In this document: piece by piece, positions 44,499 to 54,260 of the stretch | Position numbering within the stretch: position 1 is the stretch's first letter | How the letters are laid out: each line of letters opens with the position of its first letter | Assembly (NCBI RefSeq): GCF_016907915.1 | Contig: NZ_JAFBCW010000006.1 | Location: 44,306 to 108,305 of the forward strand | DNA from: Desulforadius tongensis | Lineage (GTDB): Bacteria; Bacillota; Desulfotomaculia; Desulfotomaculales; Desulfohalotomaculaceae | Direction of reading: 5' to 3' | DNA: 64,000 nucleotides | Notes under the pieces: model-generated | The model's database searches: none | The model's input: only the letters and a program-made list of their open reading frames with translations | What the model was told of the DNA's origin: nothing | Program-made: the position numbers and the translations under genes

Positions 44499-47400
44499 TT
44501 AATTCTTGGCAGCGGCCGCTTCAGCTTGAGACATGCGTATGGAAAATACCTTCGATGTTCCGGTACTGCCCATGGTAACTCCATACAATGTTTCTGCCCT
44601 TTCCATGGTGCCCTTGCGGTGACTGATAACTACAAACTGCATCGTCTGGCTGAATTTTAGCAAAAAGTCAGCAAACCTGTCCACATTAGACTCGTCCAGG
44701 GCTGCATCTATTTCATCCAGTATGCAAAAGGGACTGGGGCTTACTTTTAGTATGGCAAACAACAGGGCTATGGCGGTAAGGGAACGCTCCCCTCCGGACA
44801 GCAGACCAATGTTTTGTAATTTTTTACCCGGCGGCCGGGCCTCAATATCTATGCCGGCAGTAAGGGGGTTGTCCCCAACCAGGTTCAAGGAAGCAGAACC
44901 GCCGCCAAACAGTTCCTTAAATATTTTACTAAATTCCCGCTGAATGTTTTTAAAGGTACTGGTAAACTTACTGGCCATTAACCGGTCCATTTCGGTAATT
45001 AAATTCTGCAGGGAATCTTTACTCTCATCCAGGTCCTTCTTTTGCTGCAGAAGGTAAGTATACCTCTCCTGTACTTTTTTGTATTCTTCTTCTGCCGCAG
45101 GATTTACCGGACCCATCTGTTCTATTAATGCTTTTAACTCTGTAATTCTTTTTTTACACCGGGCGGCGTCCTTTACCGGGTGCACCTGCAGGTCCCGCCC
45201 GCTGCTGACATTGTAATCCCGTTCCATTCGCTCCAACAGCGCCTGTTTTTCCGTTTCCAAACGGGCCTGCTGCAGTTGTATTTTGTGCACCTGTTCCCGT
45301 CTTTTTTGTTCTTCTTCTTCCAACTGCTTTACCTGCTGCCGGGCTTGTTCCAAGGCCCTTGAAATTTCGTCCTGTTCATCTTTTTTCTGCTGTAAAGAGC
45401 TTTCCACAATTTGCTGCTGCTGTTTAAGTTCCCCCAGGTAATGCTCTTTGCTCTTTATCTCCTGCTGTAACTGCTTTTCTTTTTGCTGTAAGCTTAACAA
45501 TTCATTATCACAGGTTTTAATATCCCGGCGGCAGCTGTTAATATCCTGGGTTAACCGGTTTATCAAGTTAACTATGCCCGCTTCCTGCTGTTCAACCCCG
45601 GCCAGTTCCACCCTGGTGGAGGTGATTTTTTGCTGCAGCCCCCGCTGCTTCTCTTTTAATTCCACCAGCTGCCGCTGCTTTTCTTTAATACTCCGCTGCA
45701 CTAATTTCAGCTTGTTATCCGCTTCTGCCACCTGGCGGGCGGCAGATACCTGTACTTCATCCTGGTTTTTTATTTCCTCTTCCAGGTTGTTTATTTCATA
45801 ACTGCTTTCCTGACTGTGATAGCCAAAACGGGCCACCGCATCTTCCAGCTGCTGCAATTCCTGGTTTTTTCCCGCCAGTGATACCTGGTATTTCACAACA
45901 TTATCTCTTAATTCATCTATTTGCTGTTCCAGCTGGTTTAATTCTGCTTGTAATTTCTCTTCCACTTGTTTTAATTCTTTTTCTTCCCGCTGCAGTTTTG
46001 ATATTTTAGCGGCATATTCATTTTTCTCCCGCTTGACCTTTAACAACCCCCGGGTTTGAGCTGTTGAGCTGCCGCCGGTGATAGAACCGCCGGGATGCAG
46101 GTATTCCCCGTCCAGCGTAACCAGGCGCAGGCGCTGCCCGGTGGCCCTGGCCACTTTTAAAGCCCGGTGGATATTCTCCACCACCAGCACCTTCCCCAGC
46201 AGAAATTCCTTCACCACCCGGTACCGGGGTTGACATTGAACCAGGTCCGCCGCCACACCCACTACCCCGGGCATTGCCAGGGCATTAATCTCGTCGGGGT
46301 GACGCCTGGCCGGGCGCAGTGTGCTGAGCGGTAAAAAGGTAACCCGTCCCAGTCTATTTTTCTTTAAATAATCAATAACCCGCTGGGCATCGGTATCTGT
46401 GCAGGTAACAATGTTCTGCACAGCACCTCCCAGCGCCGTTTCCACCGCCAGTTCATATTCCGCCGGCGTCTGTATCAGTTCAGCCACCGTGCCGCAGATA
46501 CCTTTTAAATCCGCTTTGCCCATTTTCAGCGCCAGCAGCACTTCTCTAACACCGCGCTGGTAACCGGCATAGGCCTCCTGGCTTTCCTGCAGCACCCGGT
46601 ACCTGGATTTGGCCTCGAACAGCTCTTCCCTTTTCCGTCTTACATCCTCCTGGCAGCGGTACAATTTCTGATTTAATTCACTGCGCAGCTGTTCCGCCTT
46701 GACCAATTGCTGCTGTTTTTCTGCTATTTCTTTATTTAGCTGTTCAATCTCTTTTTTGGCCTGCTTAAGCCTATCCTTTAACCTGGACTGCTCCAGCGCC
46801 GCATCTTGAGCAGACTGGCGCAGCTGGGTTAACCTGCGTTCAGCAGCAGTTTTCCGTTCCTCTGCCCGTTGTAATTTTGCCTTTCCCTGGGCAGACTCAT
46901 TCATCAATTCTATGACCCTGGCTTTATCCTCTTCCAGCGCCCTTTCCCTGTTTCTTATCTCTCCTTCCAACTGCTCCAGGCGCTGCTGCATCTGCTGCAG
47001 TTCAGATTCCCTCGGGTTGACCGACAGCTTGATTTCCTGTAACTTTGCCCTTTCCTGCTGCTTGTCCCGCTCCAGTTCCCGCAGTTTATTTTCCGCTTCC
47101 TCTTTATTTTTCAGGATACGCCCGTATTCCTGCTTCAGGTTCTGCTGCCTGTCCCCGGCCAGCAGCAGTTGATTTTCCACCCGCTGTATTTCGGAACACA
47201 GGTTGTCCAGCTTTACACGGTACTGCTCCACTTGAGCATTTTTTTCTTCTAACTGCCGTTCCAACTGCGAAACCTTACCCGCCGCCTGCCGGTCAAAATG
47301 CTGTTCATACCGGTCAATTTTTTTTAGCTGCTCGCCCAGAACGGTAAGCTTTTCTTCCACAGCTGCCAGTTCCCGGGCCAACAGCCCCAACTCCAACCGC

Positions 47401-48065
47401 CTGCGCTCGCTGACATATTCTCTCCACTGTTCCGCCTTTTTGGCTTCCGCCGCCAGCGGCTCCAATCTTTCAGACAGTTCTAAAATAATATCGCCCAACC
47501 GGGCCAAATCATGCTCGGTATGAGTCAGTTTACGCAGGGCTTCTTCCTTTCGGCGCCGGTATTTCACAATTCCCGCCGCTTCTTCGATTACAGAGCGGCG
47601 TTCCTCCGGCCGGCTGTGCAGAATTTCTTCTACCTTTCCCTGGCCGATAATGGCGTAAGCGCCTTTACCCACTCCCGTATCTACTAAAAGGTTGTGAATG
47701 TCCTTTAACCTGCAGGGTACTTTATTGATCATATACTGGCTTTCACCGGAACGAAAAATACGGCGGGTAACGGTAACCTCAGAGTATTCCAGCGGAAAAA
47801 TATTCTTACTGTTATCCAGTATCACCGATACTTCACACATACCCAGCTTGCGCCGGTTATCACTGCCGGCAAAAATCACGTCATCCATGCGCGCTCCACG
47901 CAGCGCGCTGGCCCGGTGTTCACCCAGCGCCCAATTAATGGCGTCGGAAATATTACTTTTTCCACTGCCATTTGGTCCCACAATCACTGTCAGACCGGGG
48001 TTAAACTCAATTTGCACTTTATTGGCAAAGGATTTAAATCCCTGTATATCCAGTCGCTTGAGCAC
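44499..48065 (-). CDS. smc: Chromosome segregation ATPase SMC
   Basis: An 1188-residue SMC. N-terminal Walker A VGPNGSGKSNISDAI (about 29-43), long coiled coils with a hinge at about 500-640 (GICGTVAELIQTPAEYELAV), and the C-terminal ABC signature LLSGGERSLTAIALLFAI with Walker B FCILDEIDAALDESNV. It compacts and segregates the chromosome with ScpA/ScpB, which are not in this window. GTG start 9 bases after GGAG. A terminator-like hairpin lies in the 77-base gap after rnc. Confidence 0.97.
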   Translation of the reverse strand: MLKRLDIQGFKSFANKVQIEFNPGLTVIVGPNGSGKSNISDAINWALGEHRASALRGARMDDVIFAGSDNRRKLGMCEVSVILDNSKNIFPLEYSEVTVTRRIFRSGESQYMINKVPCRLKDIHNLLVDTGVGKGAYAIIGQGKVEEILHSRPEERRSVIEEAAGIVKYRRRKEEALRKLTHTEHDLARLGDIILELSERLEPLAAEAKKAEQWREYVSERRRLELGLLARELAAVEEKLTVLGEQLKKIDRYEQHFDRQAAGKVSQLERQLEEKNAQVEQYRVKLDNLCSEIQRVENQLLLAGDRQQNLKQEYGRILKNKEEAENKLRELERDKQQERAKLQEIKLSVNPRESELQQMQQRLEQLEGEIRNRERALEEDKARVIELMNESAQGKAKLQRAEERKTAAERRLTQLRQSAQDAALEQSRLKDRLKQAKKEIEQLNKEIAEKQQQLVKAEQLRSELNQKLYRCQEDVRRKREELFEAKSRYRVLQESQEAYAGYQRGVREVLLALKMGKADLKGICGTVAELIQTPAEYELAVETALGGAVQNIVTCTDTDAQRVIDYLKKNRLGRVTFLPLSTLRPARRHPDEINALAMPGVVGVAADLVQCQPRYRVVKEFLLGKVLVVENIHRALKVARATGQRLRLVTLDGEYLHPGGSITGGSSTAQTRGLLKVKREKNEYAAKISKLQREEKELKQVEEKLQAELNQLEQQIDELRDNVVKYQVSLAGKNQELQQLEDAVARFGYHSQESSYEINNLEEEIKNQDEVQVSAARQVAEADNKLKLVQRSIKEKQRQLVELKEKQRGLQQKITSTRVELAGVEQQEAGIVNLINRLTQDINSCRRDIKTCDNELLSLQQKEKQLQQEIKSKEHYLGELKQQQQIVESSLQQKKDEQDEISRALEQARQQVKQLEEEEQKRREQVHKIQLQQARLETEKQALLERMERDYNVSSGRDLQVHPVKDAARCKKRITELKALIEQMGPVNPAAEEEYKKVQERYTYLLQQKKDLDESKDSLQNLITEMDRLMASKFTSTFKNIQREFSKIFKELFGGGSASLNLVGDNPLTAGIDIEARPPGKKLQNIGLLSGGERSLTAIALLFAILKVSPSPFCILDEIDAALDESNVDRFADFLLKFSQTMQFVVISHRKGTMERAETLYGVTMGSTGTSKVFSIRMSQAEAAAAKN

Positions 48066-48109
48066 AATCCCGGCTCCTTTACCTGATAGTTTATTAAAAA
48101 ATGATTTAT

Positions 48110-48135
48110 GGGCGCTTGATTTTACCCCAGCGCCC
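48110..48135 (-). terminator. Terminator-like hairpin between rnc and smc
   Basis: On the minus strand GGGCGCT...AGCGCCC (7 bp, 12-base loop), then ATAAATCATTTTTT. The T-run starts 8 bases after the stem, so termination is probably partial; RNase III itself could also act here. Confidence 0.5.
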
Positions 48136-48142
48136 TTATACC

Positions 48143-48895
48143 TTATTTTCTGTTTAAAGTTCTACGCCTGCGGCTGCCCCCGGGCCTGCGTATGTTTATA
48201 GACACATTGGCCAGCGCTTCCTTGGCTGCCCGCTGTTCCGCTTCCTTCTTAGAGTGGCCGGTACCCCGGCCCACCTCTTTACCCCGGTACACAACACCGG
48301 CGGTAAAAGTTTTATCATGATCCGGCCCCTCTTCTTTCAGTATAACGTAGTTTACCGGATCCGCAGAATACTGCTGCAGCATTTCCTGCAGTTCAGTTTT
48401 GTAATCCTTTTCCAGTCTTCCGGCCACAACATCCTCAATAATTGATTCCATTTCCTGCAGTATTACCTTTCGGGCCGCTTCCAAACCTTTATCCAGGTAA
48501 ATAGCCCCCAGCAGTGCCTCAAAGGCATCAGCCAGTATGCTGGGGCGTTCTCTACCCCCTGAACGTTCTTCTCCCCGTCCCATACGCAGACAAAGTCCCA
48601 ATGCTAATCCCCTGGCCACTTTAGCCAAAGATGGCTCACACACAACCGCCGCCCGCAGTTTTGTTAACTCACCTTCGGTACTGTGCGGAAATTTCCGGTA
48701 CAGATAATCACTAATTACCAGCTCCAACACCGCGTCACCTAAAAACTCCAGGCGCTGGTTGTGGGTCAGCCCCATATTTCTGTTTTCATGGGCACATGAA
48801 CTGTGCGTTAGAGCCTGGTAAAACAAACCGGAGTCAGTCCAGTTGATGCCCAGCCGCTGCTGCAGCCGGGCAATATAAACACTGGATTTAAACAC
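48143..48895 (-). CDS. rnc: Ribonuclease III
   Basis: A 250-residue RNase III with the catalytic signature NQRLEFLGDAVLELVISDYL (about 46-65), the second acidic cluster in LADAFEALLGAIYLD, and a C-terminal double-stranded RNA-binding domain (DYKTELQEMLQ ... GTGHSKKEAEQRAAKEAL). It processes rRNA precursors and structured mRNAs. The arginine-rich tail RRPGGSRRRRTLNRK is extra. GTG start. Confidence 0.97.
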   Translation of the reverse strand: MFKSSVYIARLQQRLGINWTDSGLFYQALTHSSCAHENRNMGLTHNQRLEFLGDAVLELVISDYLYRKFPHSTEGELTKLRAAVVCEPSLAKVARGLALGLCLRMGRGEERSGGRERPSILADAFEALLGAIYLDKGLEAARKVILQEMESIIEDVVAGRLEKDYKTELQEMLQQYSADPVNYVILKEEGPDHDKTFTAGVVYRGKEVGRGTGHSKKEAEQRAAKEALANVSINIRRPGGSRRRRTLNRK

Positions 48896-48912
48896 CCTTT
48901 ATCACCTTGCTT

Positions 48913-50154
48913 TTATTCCTCATATTTTTTAAATGCAACGGTAACATTATGGCCACCGAATCCTAACGAGTTGGAAAGGGCAACTTTAACGTCCTTTTCC
49001 CTGGCCTGGTTGGGAACATAGTCAAGGTCGCATTCGGGATCCGGCACTTCATAATTTATAGTGGGCGGAACAATACCGTTATATATCGATAATACACACA
49101 CCAGCGCTTCCACTCCCCCCGCTGCACCCAGCAGGTGCCCGGTCATGGACTTGGTGGAACTGACCAGCAGTTTACGGGCATGCTCACCGAATACCCGTTT
49201 GATGGCCTTTGTTTCTATTTTATCGTTTAACGGTGTGGATGTGCCGTGGGCATTGATATAGTCAACCGCTTCCGGCTGCAGGCCGGCATCTTTCAGCGCT
49301 ATCTGCATAGCCCGGGCCGCCCCGTTACCCTCCGGGTCAGGAGCGGTGATATGATAGGCATCGCAGGTGCTGCCATAGCCCACTATTTCGGCGTATATTT
49401 TAGCCCCCCGTGCTTGGGCATGTTCTAATGTCTCCATAACCATTATACCGGCGCCTTCCCCCATTATAAATCCATCCCGCTGTGCATCAAAGGGCCTGCT
49501 GGCCTTATGCGGTTCATCATTACGAGTGCTCATTGCCTTCAGGGCACAAAACCCGGCCACACTAAGGGGAGTTATAGGCGCCTCGGTACCACCGGTGATC
49601 ATTACATCGGCATCGCCGCGCTGCAGCAGTTTAAAAGCATCACCAACGGCATTATTGCTGGATGCACAAGCACTGATGGCTGTAACGTTCGGTCCCTGCA
49701 GCCCGTATGATATAGCCACCTGGCCGGCACCCATATTGGCTATCATCATGGGTACCAAAAAGGGACTAACCCGGCCGGGGCCGCGGTTTATCAATGTTTT
49801 AGCCTGCTGCCACAAGGTTTCCATACCGCCGATACCGGAACCAATAATTACACCAATGCGCTCCCTTTTTTCTTTTTCCAGATCCAATTCAGCATCCCGC
49901 AGCGCCATTCCGGTGGCAGCCACTGCAAACTGGGTAAACCGGTCCATCCGGCGGGCTTCTTTTTTATCTATATAGTCAGTGGCTGTAAAATCCTTCACTT
50001 CACCGGCAATTTGTGTACTGTACTCAGACGGGTCAAAAGTTGAAATCCTGTCAATCCCAGACACTCCACTGATTAAGGATGACCAGAACTTTTCTACTCC
50101 CGTCCCCACCGGTGTAATAGCCCCCATGCCGGTGATAACTACCCTTTTACTCAA
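48913..50154 (-). CDS. fabF: Beta-ketoacyl-ACP synthase II
   Basis: A 413-residue condensing enzyme. The Cys-His-His triad is visible: [28 protein letters not shown] and [15 protein letters not shown]. It elongates acyl-ACP with malonyl-ACP. TTG start 8 bases after GGGAGG. It is separated from acpP by 132 bases that contain a terminator, so its expression is probably lower than that of acpP. Confidence 0.96.
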   Translation of the reverse strand: MSKRVVITGMGAITPVGTGVEKFWSSLISGVSGIDRISTFDPSEYSTQIAGEVKDFTATDYIDKKEARRMDRFTQFAVAATGMALRDAELDLEKEKRERIGVIIGSGIGGMETLWQQAKTLINRGPGRVSPFLVPMMIANMGAGQVAISYGLQGPNVTAISACASSNNAVGDAFKLLQRGDADVMITGGTEAPITPLSVAGFCALKAMSTRNDEPHKASRPFDAQRDGFIMGEGAGIMVMETLEHAQARGAKIYAEIVGYGSTCDAYHITAPDPEGNGAARAMQIALKDAGLQPEAVDYINAHGTSTPLNDKIETKAIKRVFGEHARKLLVSSTKSMTGHLLGAAGGVEALVCVLSIYNGIVPPTINYEVPDPECDLDYVPNQAREKDVKVALSNSLGFGGHNVTVAFKKYEE

Positions 50155-50240
50155 AATTGCACCTCCCAGTGTATTTCAGCAGAATCTTAATACTTCATCC
50201 AGTAGTTTGTTTGTAAGGGTACTATTTTATCTGATATTTC

Positions 50241-50271
50241 AAAAAAGTCCCGTGGAAACCCCCGGGACTTT
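50241..50271 (-). terminator. Intrinsic terminator after acpP, inside the fab operon
   Basis: Minus-strand AAAGTCCCG/CGGGACTTT (9 bp, 10-base loop) followed directly by TTTTTT-type sequence, 15 bases after the acpP stop. Confidence 0.85.
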
Positions 50272-50286
50272 CTAAACAGAACCTAA

Positions 50287-50523
50287 TTATTGATGGTCAT
50301 TGATATACTTAACAGCATCGCCAACTGTGCGAATTTTTTCCGCTTCCTCGTCAGGAATTTGCATGTCAAATTCCTCTTCCAACGCCATCACCAGCTCTAC
50401 TATATCCAAGGAATCTGCACCCAGGTCATCAACAAAGGAACTGTTCAGGGTAACCTGATCTTCTTCTACTCCCAGTTGATCTATAATAATTTCTTTTACT
50501 TTTTCAAAGGTATCTGCCAACAC
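50287..50523 (-). CDS. acpP: Acyl carrier protein
   Basis: A 78-residue ACP. The phosphopantetheine serine is in [20 protein letters not shown]. The protein is very acidic, as expected. I chose the GTG 5 bases after GGGGG; a TTG one codon later is equally possible and a GTG at 50529 lies within the Shine-Dalgarno. It carries the growing acyl chain for all fab enzymes encoded around it. Confidence 0.95.
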   Translation of the reverse strand: MLADTFEKVKEIIIDQLGVEEDQVTLNSSFVDDLGADSLDIVELVMALEEEFDMQIPDEEAEKIRTVGDAVKYINDHQ

Positions 50524-50560
50524 ATTCACCCCCTTCCAAAAGTACCTTTCCGCTGCAATT

Positions 50561-51313
50561 TTATTTCATCACCGAAGTCATTCCGCCATCAACGGCAATA
50601 ACCTGGCCGGTAATATAACCAGCGGACGGTCCGCATAAAAACGCCACCACAGCTGCTATTTCTTCCGGTGCGCCCAAGCGCCCCAGCGGAATGCGTTCCT
50701 CCAGGCGCTTCTTAACTTCTGCCGGCAGTTCTTCGGTCATGTCCGTGGTTATAAAACCGGGCGCAATGGCGTTAACGGTTATATTACGCGAACCCAGCTC
50801 CCCGGCCAGCGTTCTGGTCATGCCGATTAAACCGGCCTTGGCTGCCGAGTAATTAGCCTGACCGGGATTGCCGCTCAAGCCAACCACCGAACTGATGTTA
50901 ATGATTCTACCGCCGCGGGCCTTTAACATCGGCCTGGCCGCGGCCCGGCAGCAGTTAAATGCACCTTTTAAATTGGTGTCCAGCACCGCATCCCATTCAT
51001 CATCTTTCATGCGCATTATTAAATTATCCCGGGTGATACCGGCATTATTCACCAATATATCCAGGCGGCCAAACTCCTTTATTGTTCGATCCACCATTTC
51101 TTTCACCTGACCGGCATCCGCAACGTCAGCCTTTATCACCAGCGCTTTCCGTCCGGCCTCATTAATCATGCCGGCCGTCTGCCGGGCGGCATCTTCCCGG
51201 CCGGCGTAATTTACAACCACATCTGCCCCGGCTTTGGCCAGGGCCACCGCCACTGCCCGCCCAATGCCCCGGGATGAACCGGTTACCAGGGCCACCTTTC
51301 CACCTAGAACCAT
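50561..51313 (-). CDS. fabG: 3-oxoacyl-ACP reductase
   Basis: A 250-residue short-chain dehydrogenase with NADP-binding [31 protein letters not shown] and the catalytic Ser-Tyr-Lys in ISSVVGLSG...[15 protein letters not shown] 9 bases after GGAGG; the Shine-Dalgarno and the fabD stop overlap, leaving 1 base between genes. Confidence 0.96.
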   Translation of the reverse strand: MVLGGKVALVTGSSRGIGRAVAVALAKAGADVVVNYAGREDAARQTAGMINEAGRKALVIKADVADAGQVKEMVDRTIKEFGRLDILVNNAGITRDNLIMRMKDDEWDAVLDTNLKGAFNCCRAAARPMLKARGGRIINISSVVGLSGNPGQANYSAAKAGLIGMTRTLAGELGSRNITVNAIAPGFITTDMTEELPAEVKKRLEERIPLGRLGAPEEIAAVVAFLCGPSAGYITGQVIAVDGGMTSVMK

Positions 51314-51314
51314 T

Positions 51315-52253
51315 TTAGCCAACCTCCTCAAGTTGTGCAAGGACTTTTTCCAGCGAGGCTTTATCTTCTACATTTAAAGTTTTAACACCTTTAACAGTTT
51401 TCCTGATTAATCCGCACAGCACTTTGCCGGGACCTACTTCTATAAAGGTATTATATTTTTGATTAAACATTAACCGCACGCTTTCCTCCCAGCGCACCGG
51501 ACTAAATACCTGCCGGAATAATTTTTCTTTTATTTCTTGGGCGGTGCTTATAAACCGGGCGGTAACGTTAGACACCACAGGCAGTTTTAAGTCGTTAAAG
51601 ACAACTTCTTCCATAGCTTGGGCCAATTTTTCCCCTGCCGGATGCATCAGGCTGGAATGAAAGGGCCCGCTTACCGCCAGCGGTACACAGCGGCGGGCAC
51701 CGGCTTCTTTAGCCAGCTCCATAGCCGCCTGCAGGCCGGCCTGGGTACCGGCAATAACCACCTGGCCGGGACAGTTATAGTTCACTGCCTCCACGACATG
51801 ACCGCCGGCAGCGGCGCGAACACAAATATCATTTACAACCGAGCCGTCTAACCCCAAAATTGCCGCCATGCCGCCGTCACCGGCTGCCGCTTCCTGCATG
51901 TATTTTCCCCGCAGCCGTACCAGGCGCACCGCATCGGCAAACTGGATGGCGCCGGCATACACCAGCGCGGAATACTCGCCCAAACTGTGGCCGGCAGCAG
52001 CAGCAGCTTCAACTCCATGGGCTTTCAATACCGCCAGCGCCGCCATGCTGGTGGTTAACAGTGCCGGTTGGGTATTTACGGTTTGATTCAACTGCTCTTC
52101 CGGGCCTTCAAAACATAATTTAGCAATATCGTAATTAAGTGCTTCATTGGCCTGTTCAAATATTTCCCGGGCCTGGGGGTAATTTTCATACAGTTCTTTT
52201 CCCATACCCACGTACTGGGAACCCTGGCCGGGAAATACAAATACCAAGGACAA
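51315..52253 (-). CDS. fabD: Malonyl-CoA:ACP transacylase
   Basis: A 312-residue transacylase with [20 protein letters not shown] at the start, the nucleophile in [16 protein letters not shown] and the conserved histidine in [13 protein letters not shown]. It supplies malonyl-ACP for chain elongation. TTG start 9 bases after GGAGG, 2 bases after fabK. Confidence 0.96.
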   Translation of the reverse strand: MSLVFVFPGQGSQYVGMGKELYENYPQAREIFEQANEALNYDIAKLCFEGPEEQLNQTVNTQPALLTTSMAALAVLKAHGVEAAAAAGHSLGEYSALVYAGAIQFADAVRLVRLRGKYMQEAAAGDGGMAAILGLDGSVVNDICVRAAAGGHVVEAVNYNCPGQVVIAGTQAGLQAAMELAKEAGARRCVPLAVSGPFHSSLMHPAGEKLAQAMEEVVFNDLKLPVVSNVTARFISTAQEIKEKLFRQVFSPVRWEESVRLMFNQKYNTFIEVGPGKVLCGLIRKTVKGVKTLNVEDKASLEKVLAQLEEVG

Positions 52254-52255
52254 AA

Positions 52256-53200
52256 TTAATTACCTCCCCCGGGCAATCGTTTTAAGACTTCTTCTGCCCC
52301 TGTGATGATGTCTTCTATAATTTCCTTGGCCGGTTGAATTTTCTTTATCATGCCGCATACCTGACCGGCCATCACTGATCCATACTCAATATCACCATCA
52401 ACCATGGCCGCCCTTAACTTACCAACCCCCAGTTTTTCCAATTCCTCCGGCGGAGTGCCCAGCATTTCCAATTCTTCAAAACGCTTGGCCAGTTTGTTTT
52501 TAATCACCCGCACCGGGTGGCCGGTGCTGCGACCGGTGACCACAGTGTCCCGGTCTTTTGCCTTTAACAGCACTTTCTTAACATTATCATGTATTACGCA
52601 TTCACTGGCGCACATAAACCTGGTACCCATCTGTACACCTACCGCACCCAGAGCCAGTGCCGCCACAAGCCCCCGGCCGTCAAAGATACCGCCGGCGGCA
52701 ATCACCGGAATATTTACCGCATCCACCACCTGGGGTACCAGGGGCATGGTGTTTTGTTCCCCTACATGGCCCCCGGATTCTCCACCTTCGGCAATTATGG
52801 CATCAACTCCGGAACGCTCCATACGCTTGGCCAGCGCCACCGACGGTACCACCGGAATAACCTTGGTGCCCACTTCTTTTAACCCAGCTACATACTTACC
52901 CGGGTTGCCCGCCCCGGTGGTTACCACCGGAATGCGTTCTCTAATAACGATATCCATTACCTGGTCAGCGTAAGGAGACATCAGCATTACGTTGACGCCA
53001 AAGGGCTTATTGGTAATTTTTCTTATTTTAGATACCTGCTCTTCCAGCCATTCCGGGGGTGCCTGGCCGGAACCAATAATACCCAGGCCCCCTGCTTCCG
53101 ATACAGCGGCAACCAGTTCAGCAGTTGATACCCAGGCCATCCCCCCCTGCAGAATGGGATATTCAATTCCCAGCAGGTCGCACAATTTCGTACGGATCAT
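52256..53200 (-). CDS. fabK: FMN-dependent enoyl-ACP reductase FabK
   Basis: A 314-residue TIM-barrel flavoenzyme related to nitronate monooxygenases: YPILQGGMAWVSTAELVAAV, EGGESGGHVGEQNTM, AAGGIFDGRGLVAALALGA and GVQMGTRFMCASEC. Its place between fabH and fabD shows it is the enoyl reductase of this organism, replacing FabI; FabK enzymes are insensitive to triclosan. A motif copy lies in the 57-base gap before it. Confidence 0.93.
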   Translation of the reverse strand: MIRTKLCDLLGIEYPILQGGMAWVSTAELVAAVSEAGGLGIIGSGQAPPEWLEEQVSKIRKITNKPFGVNVMLMSPYADQVMDIVIRERIPVVTTGAGNPGKYVAGLKEVGTKVIPVVPSVALAKRMERSGVDAIIAEGGESGGHVGEQNTMPLVPQVVDAVNIPVIAAGGIFDGRGLVAALALGAVGVQMGTRFMCASECVIHDNVKKVLLKAKDRDTVVTGRSTGHPVRVIKNKLAKRFEELEMLGTPPEELEKLGVGKLRAAMVDGDIEYGSVMAGQVCGMIKKIQPAKEIIEDIITGAEEVLKRLPGGGN

Positions 53201-53234
53201 TTTTTCCCCTCCCTTGGTTCGGAGTTCTTTCTAT

Positions 53235-53246
53235 CTACCCTGAAAA
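53235..53246 (-). repeat. Intercistronic motif, copy 3 (upstream of fabK)
   Basis: CTACCCTGAAAA in the fabH-fabK gap, about 35 bases before the fabK start, followed by ATG as in copy 2. Confidence 0.6.
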
Positions 53247-53257
53247 ATGGTATCTTG

Positions 53258-54253
53258 CTAAACCCACTTAATTACGGCAGCACCCCAGGTCAGGCCGGCA
53301 CCGAAGCCAATTAACAGGACGTTATCGCCGGATTTAATCCGACCCTGCTGCAGCGCCTCTTCAAGGGCCAGCGGCACCGATGCGGCACTGGTGTTGCCGT
53401 ACTTATCAACATTTGTCATTATTCTTTCCATGGGCAGGTTCATTTTTTTGGAGTAATGTTCAATAATTCGGATGTTAGCCTGGTGCGGAACAACCAAGTG
53501 GATATCCTCTTTATCCAAACCGGCTTTTGCCAGCACTTTTTCGGTAGCTTCTTCCATTACCCGCACCGCAAATTTAAACACCTCTTTACCCTGCATGGAA
53601 ATAAATGCCCTGTGGTTTACCGGCGCCTCAGCACCAAAGGGCACTCTGGACCCGGAACAGGGTAACGTCAGCAAATGAGCACCCGAGCCTTCGGAAGCCA
53701 GGTAAGACGCCAGTACGCCCCCTTCCCCCGGAACAGGCCCCATCACCACCGCGCCGGCACCGTCGCCAAACAGCACGCACGTGGTCCGGTCTTCCCAGTT
53801 GAGTATGCGTGAAAGCACTTCCGAGCCAATTACCAGTACGTACCTGGCCGAACCGGTTCTCACAAACTGTTCTGCCACCACCAGGGCATAAAGAAACCCG
53901 GTGCAGCCCGCTGCCAGGTCAAAGGCCCCGGCGTTAACACAGTTTAACCTGTCTTGAATAATACAAGCGGTGGAGGGAAAATACATATCCGGGGTGCTGG
54001 TGGCCACTATAATCAAATCTATTTCCTCCGGGGCCACAGCGGCATCCTTTAACGCCTTAACCCCTGCTTTTACCCCTAAATCCGATGCCGCTTCATTTAC
54101 TGCTGCTATTCTACGCTCTTTAATTCCGGTACGGGTTGTAATCCACTGGTCCGAAGTGTCAACCATTGCTTCCAAATCTTTATTTGTCAGTACCTTCTCC
54201 GGCACATAACTTCCAACTCCAAGTATTCCGACCCGAACCATTCGGTTCGTCAT
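53258..54253 (-). CDS. fabH: Beta-ketoacyl-ACP synthase III
   Basis: A 331-residue initiating condensing enzyme with the catalytic cysteine in DLAAGCTGFLYALVVAEQF, histidine in VVPHQANIRIIEH and asparagine in VDKYGNTSAASVPLALEEAL. It condenses an acyl-CoA primer with malonyl-ACP. The first ATG is used; an ATG four codons later is also possible. Seven bases after plsX. Confidence 0.95.
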   Translation of the reverse strand: MTNRMVRVGILGVGSYVPEKVLTNKDLEAMVDTSDQWITTRTGIKERRIAAVNEAASDLGVKAGVKALKDAAVAPEEIDLIIVATSTPDMYFPSTACIIQDRLNCVNAGAFDLAAGCTGFLYALVVAEQFVRTGSARYVLVIGSEVLSRILNWEDRTTCVLFGDGAGAVVMGPVPGEGGVLASYLASEGSGAHLLTLPCSGSRVPFGAEAPVNHRAFISMQGKEVFKFAVRVMEEATEKVLAKAGLDKEDIHLVVPHQANIRIIEHYSKKMNLPMERIMTNVDKYGNTSAASVPLALEEALQQGRIKSGDNVLLIGFGAGLTWGAAVIKWV

Positions 54254-54260
54254 GCTGTAA

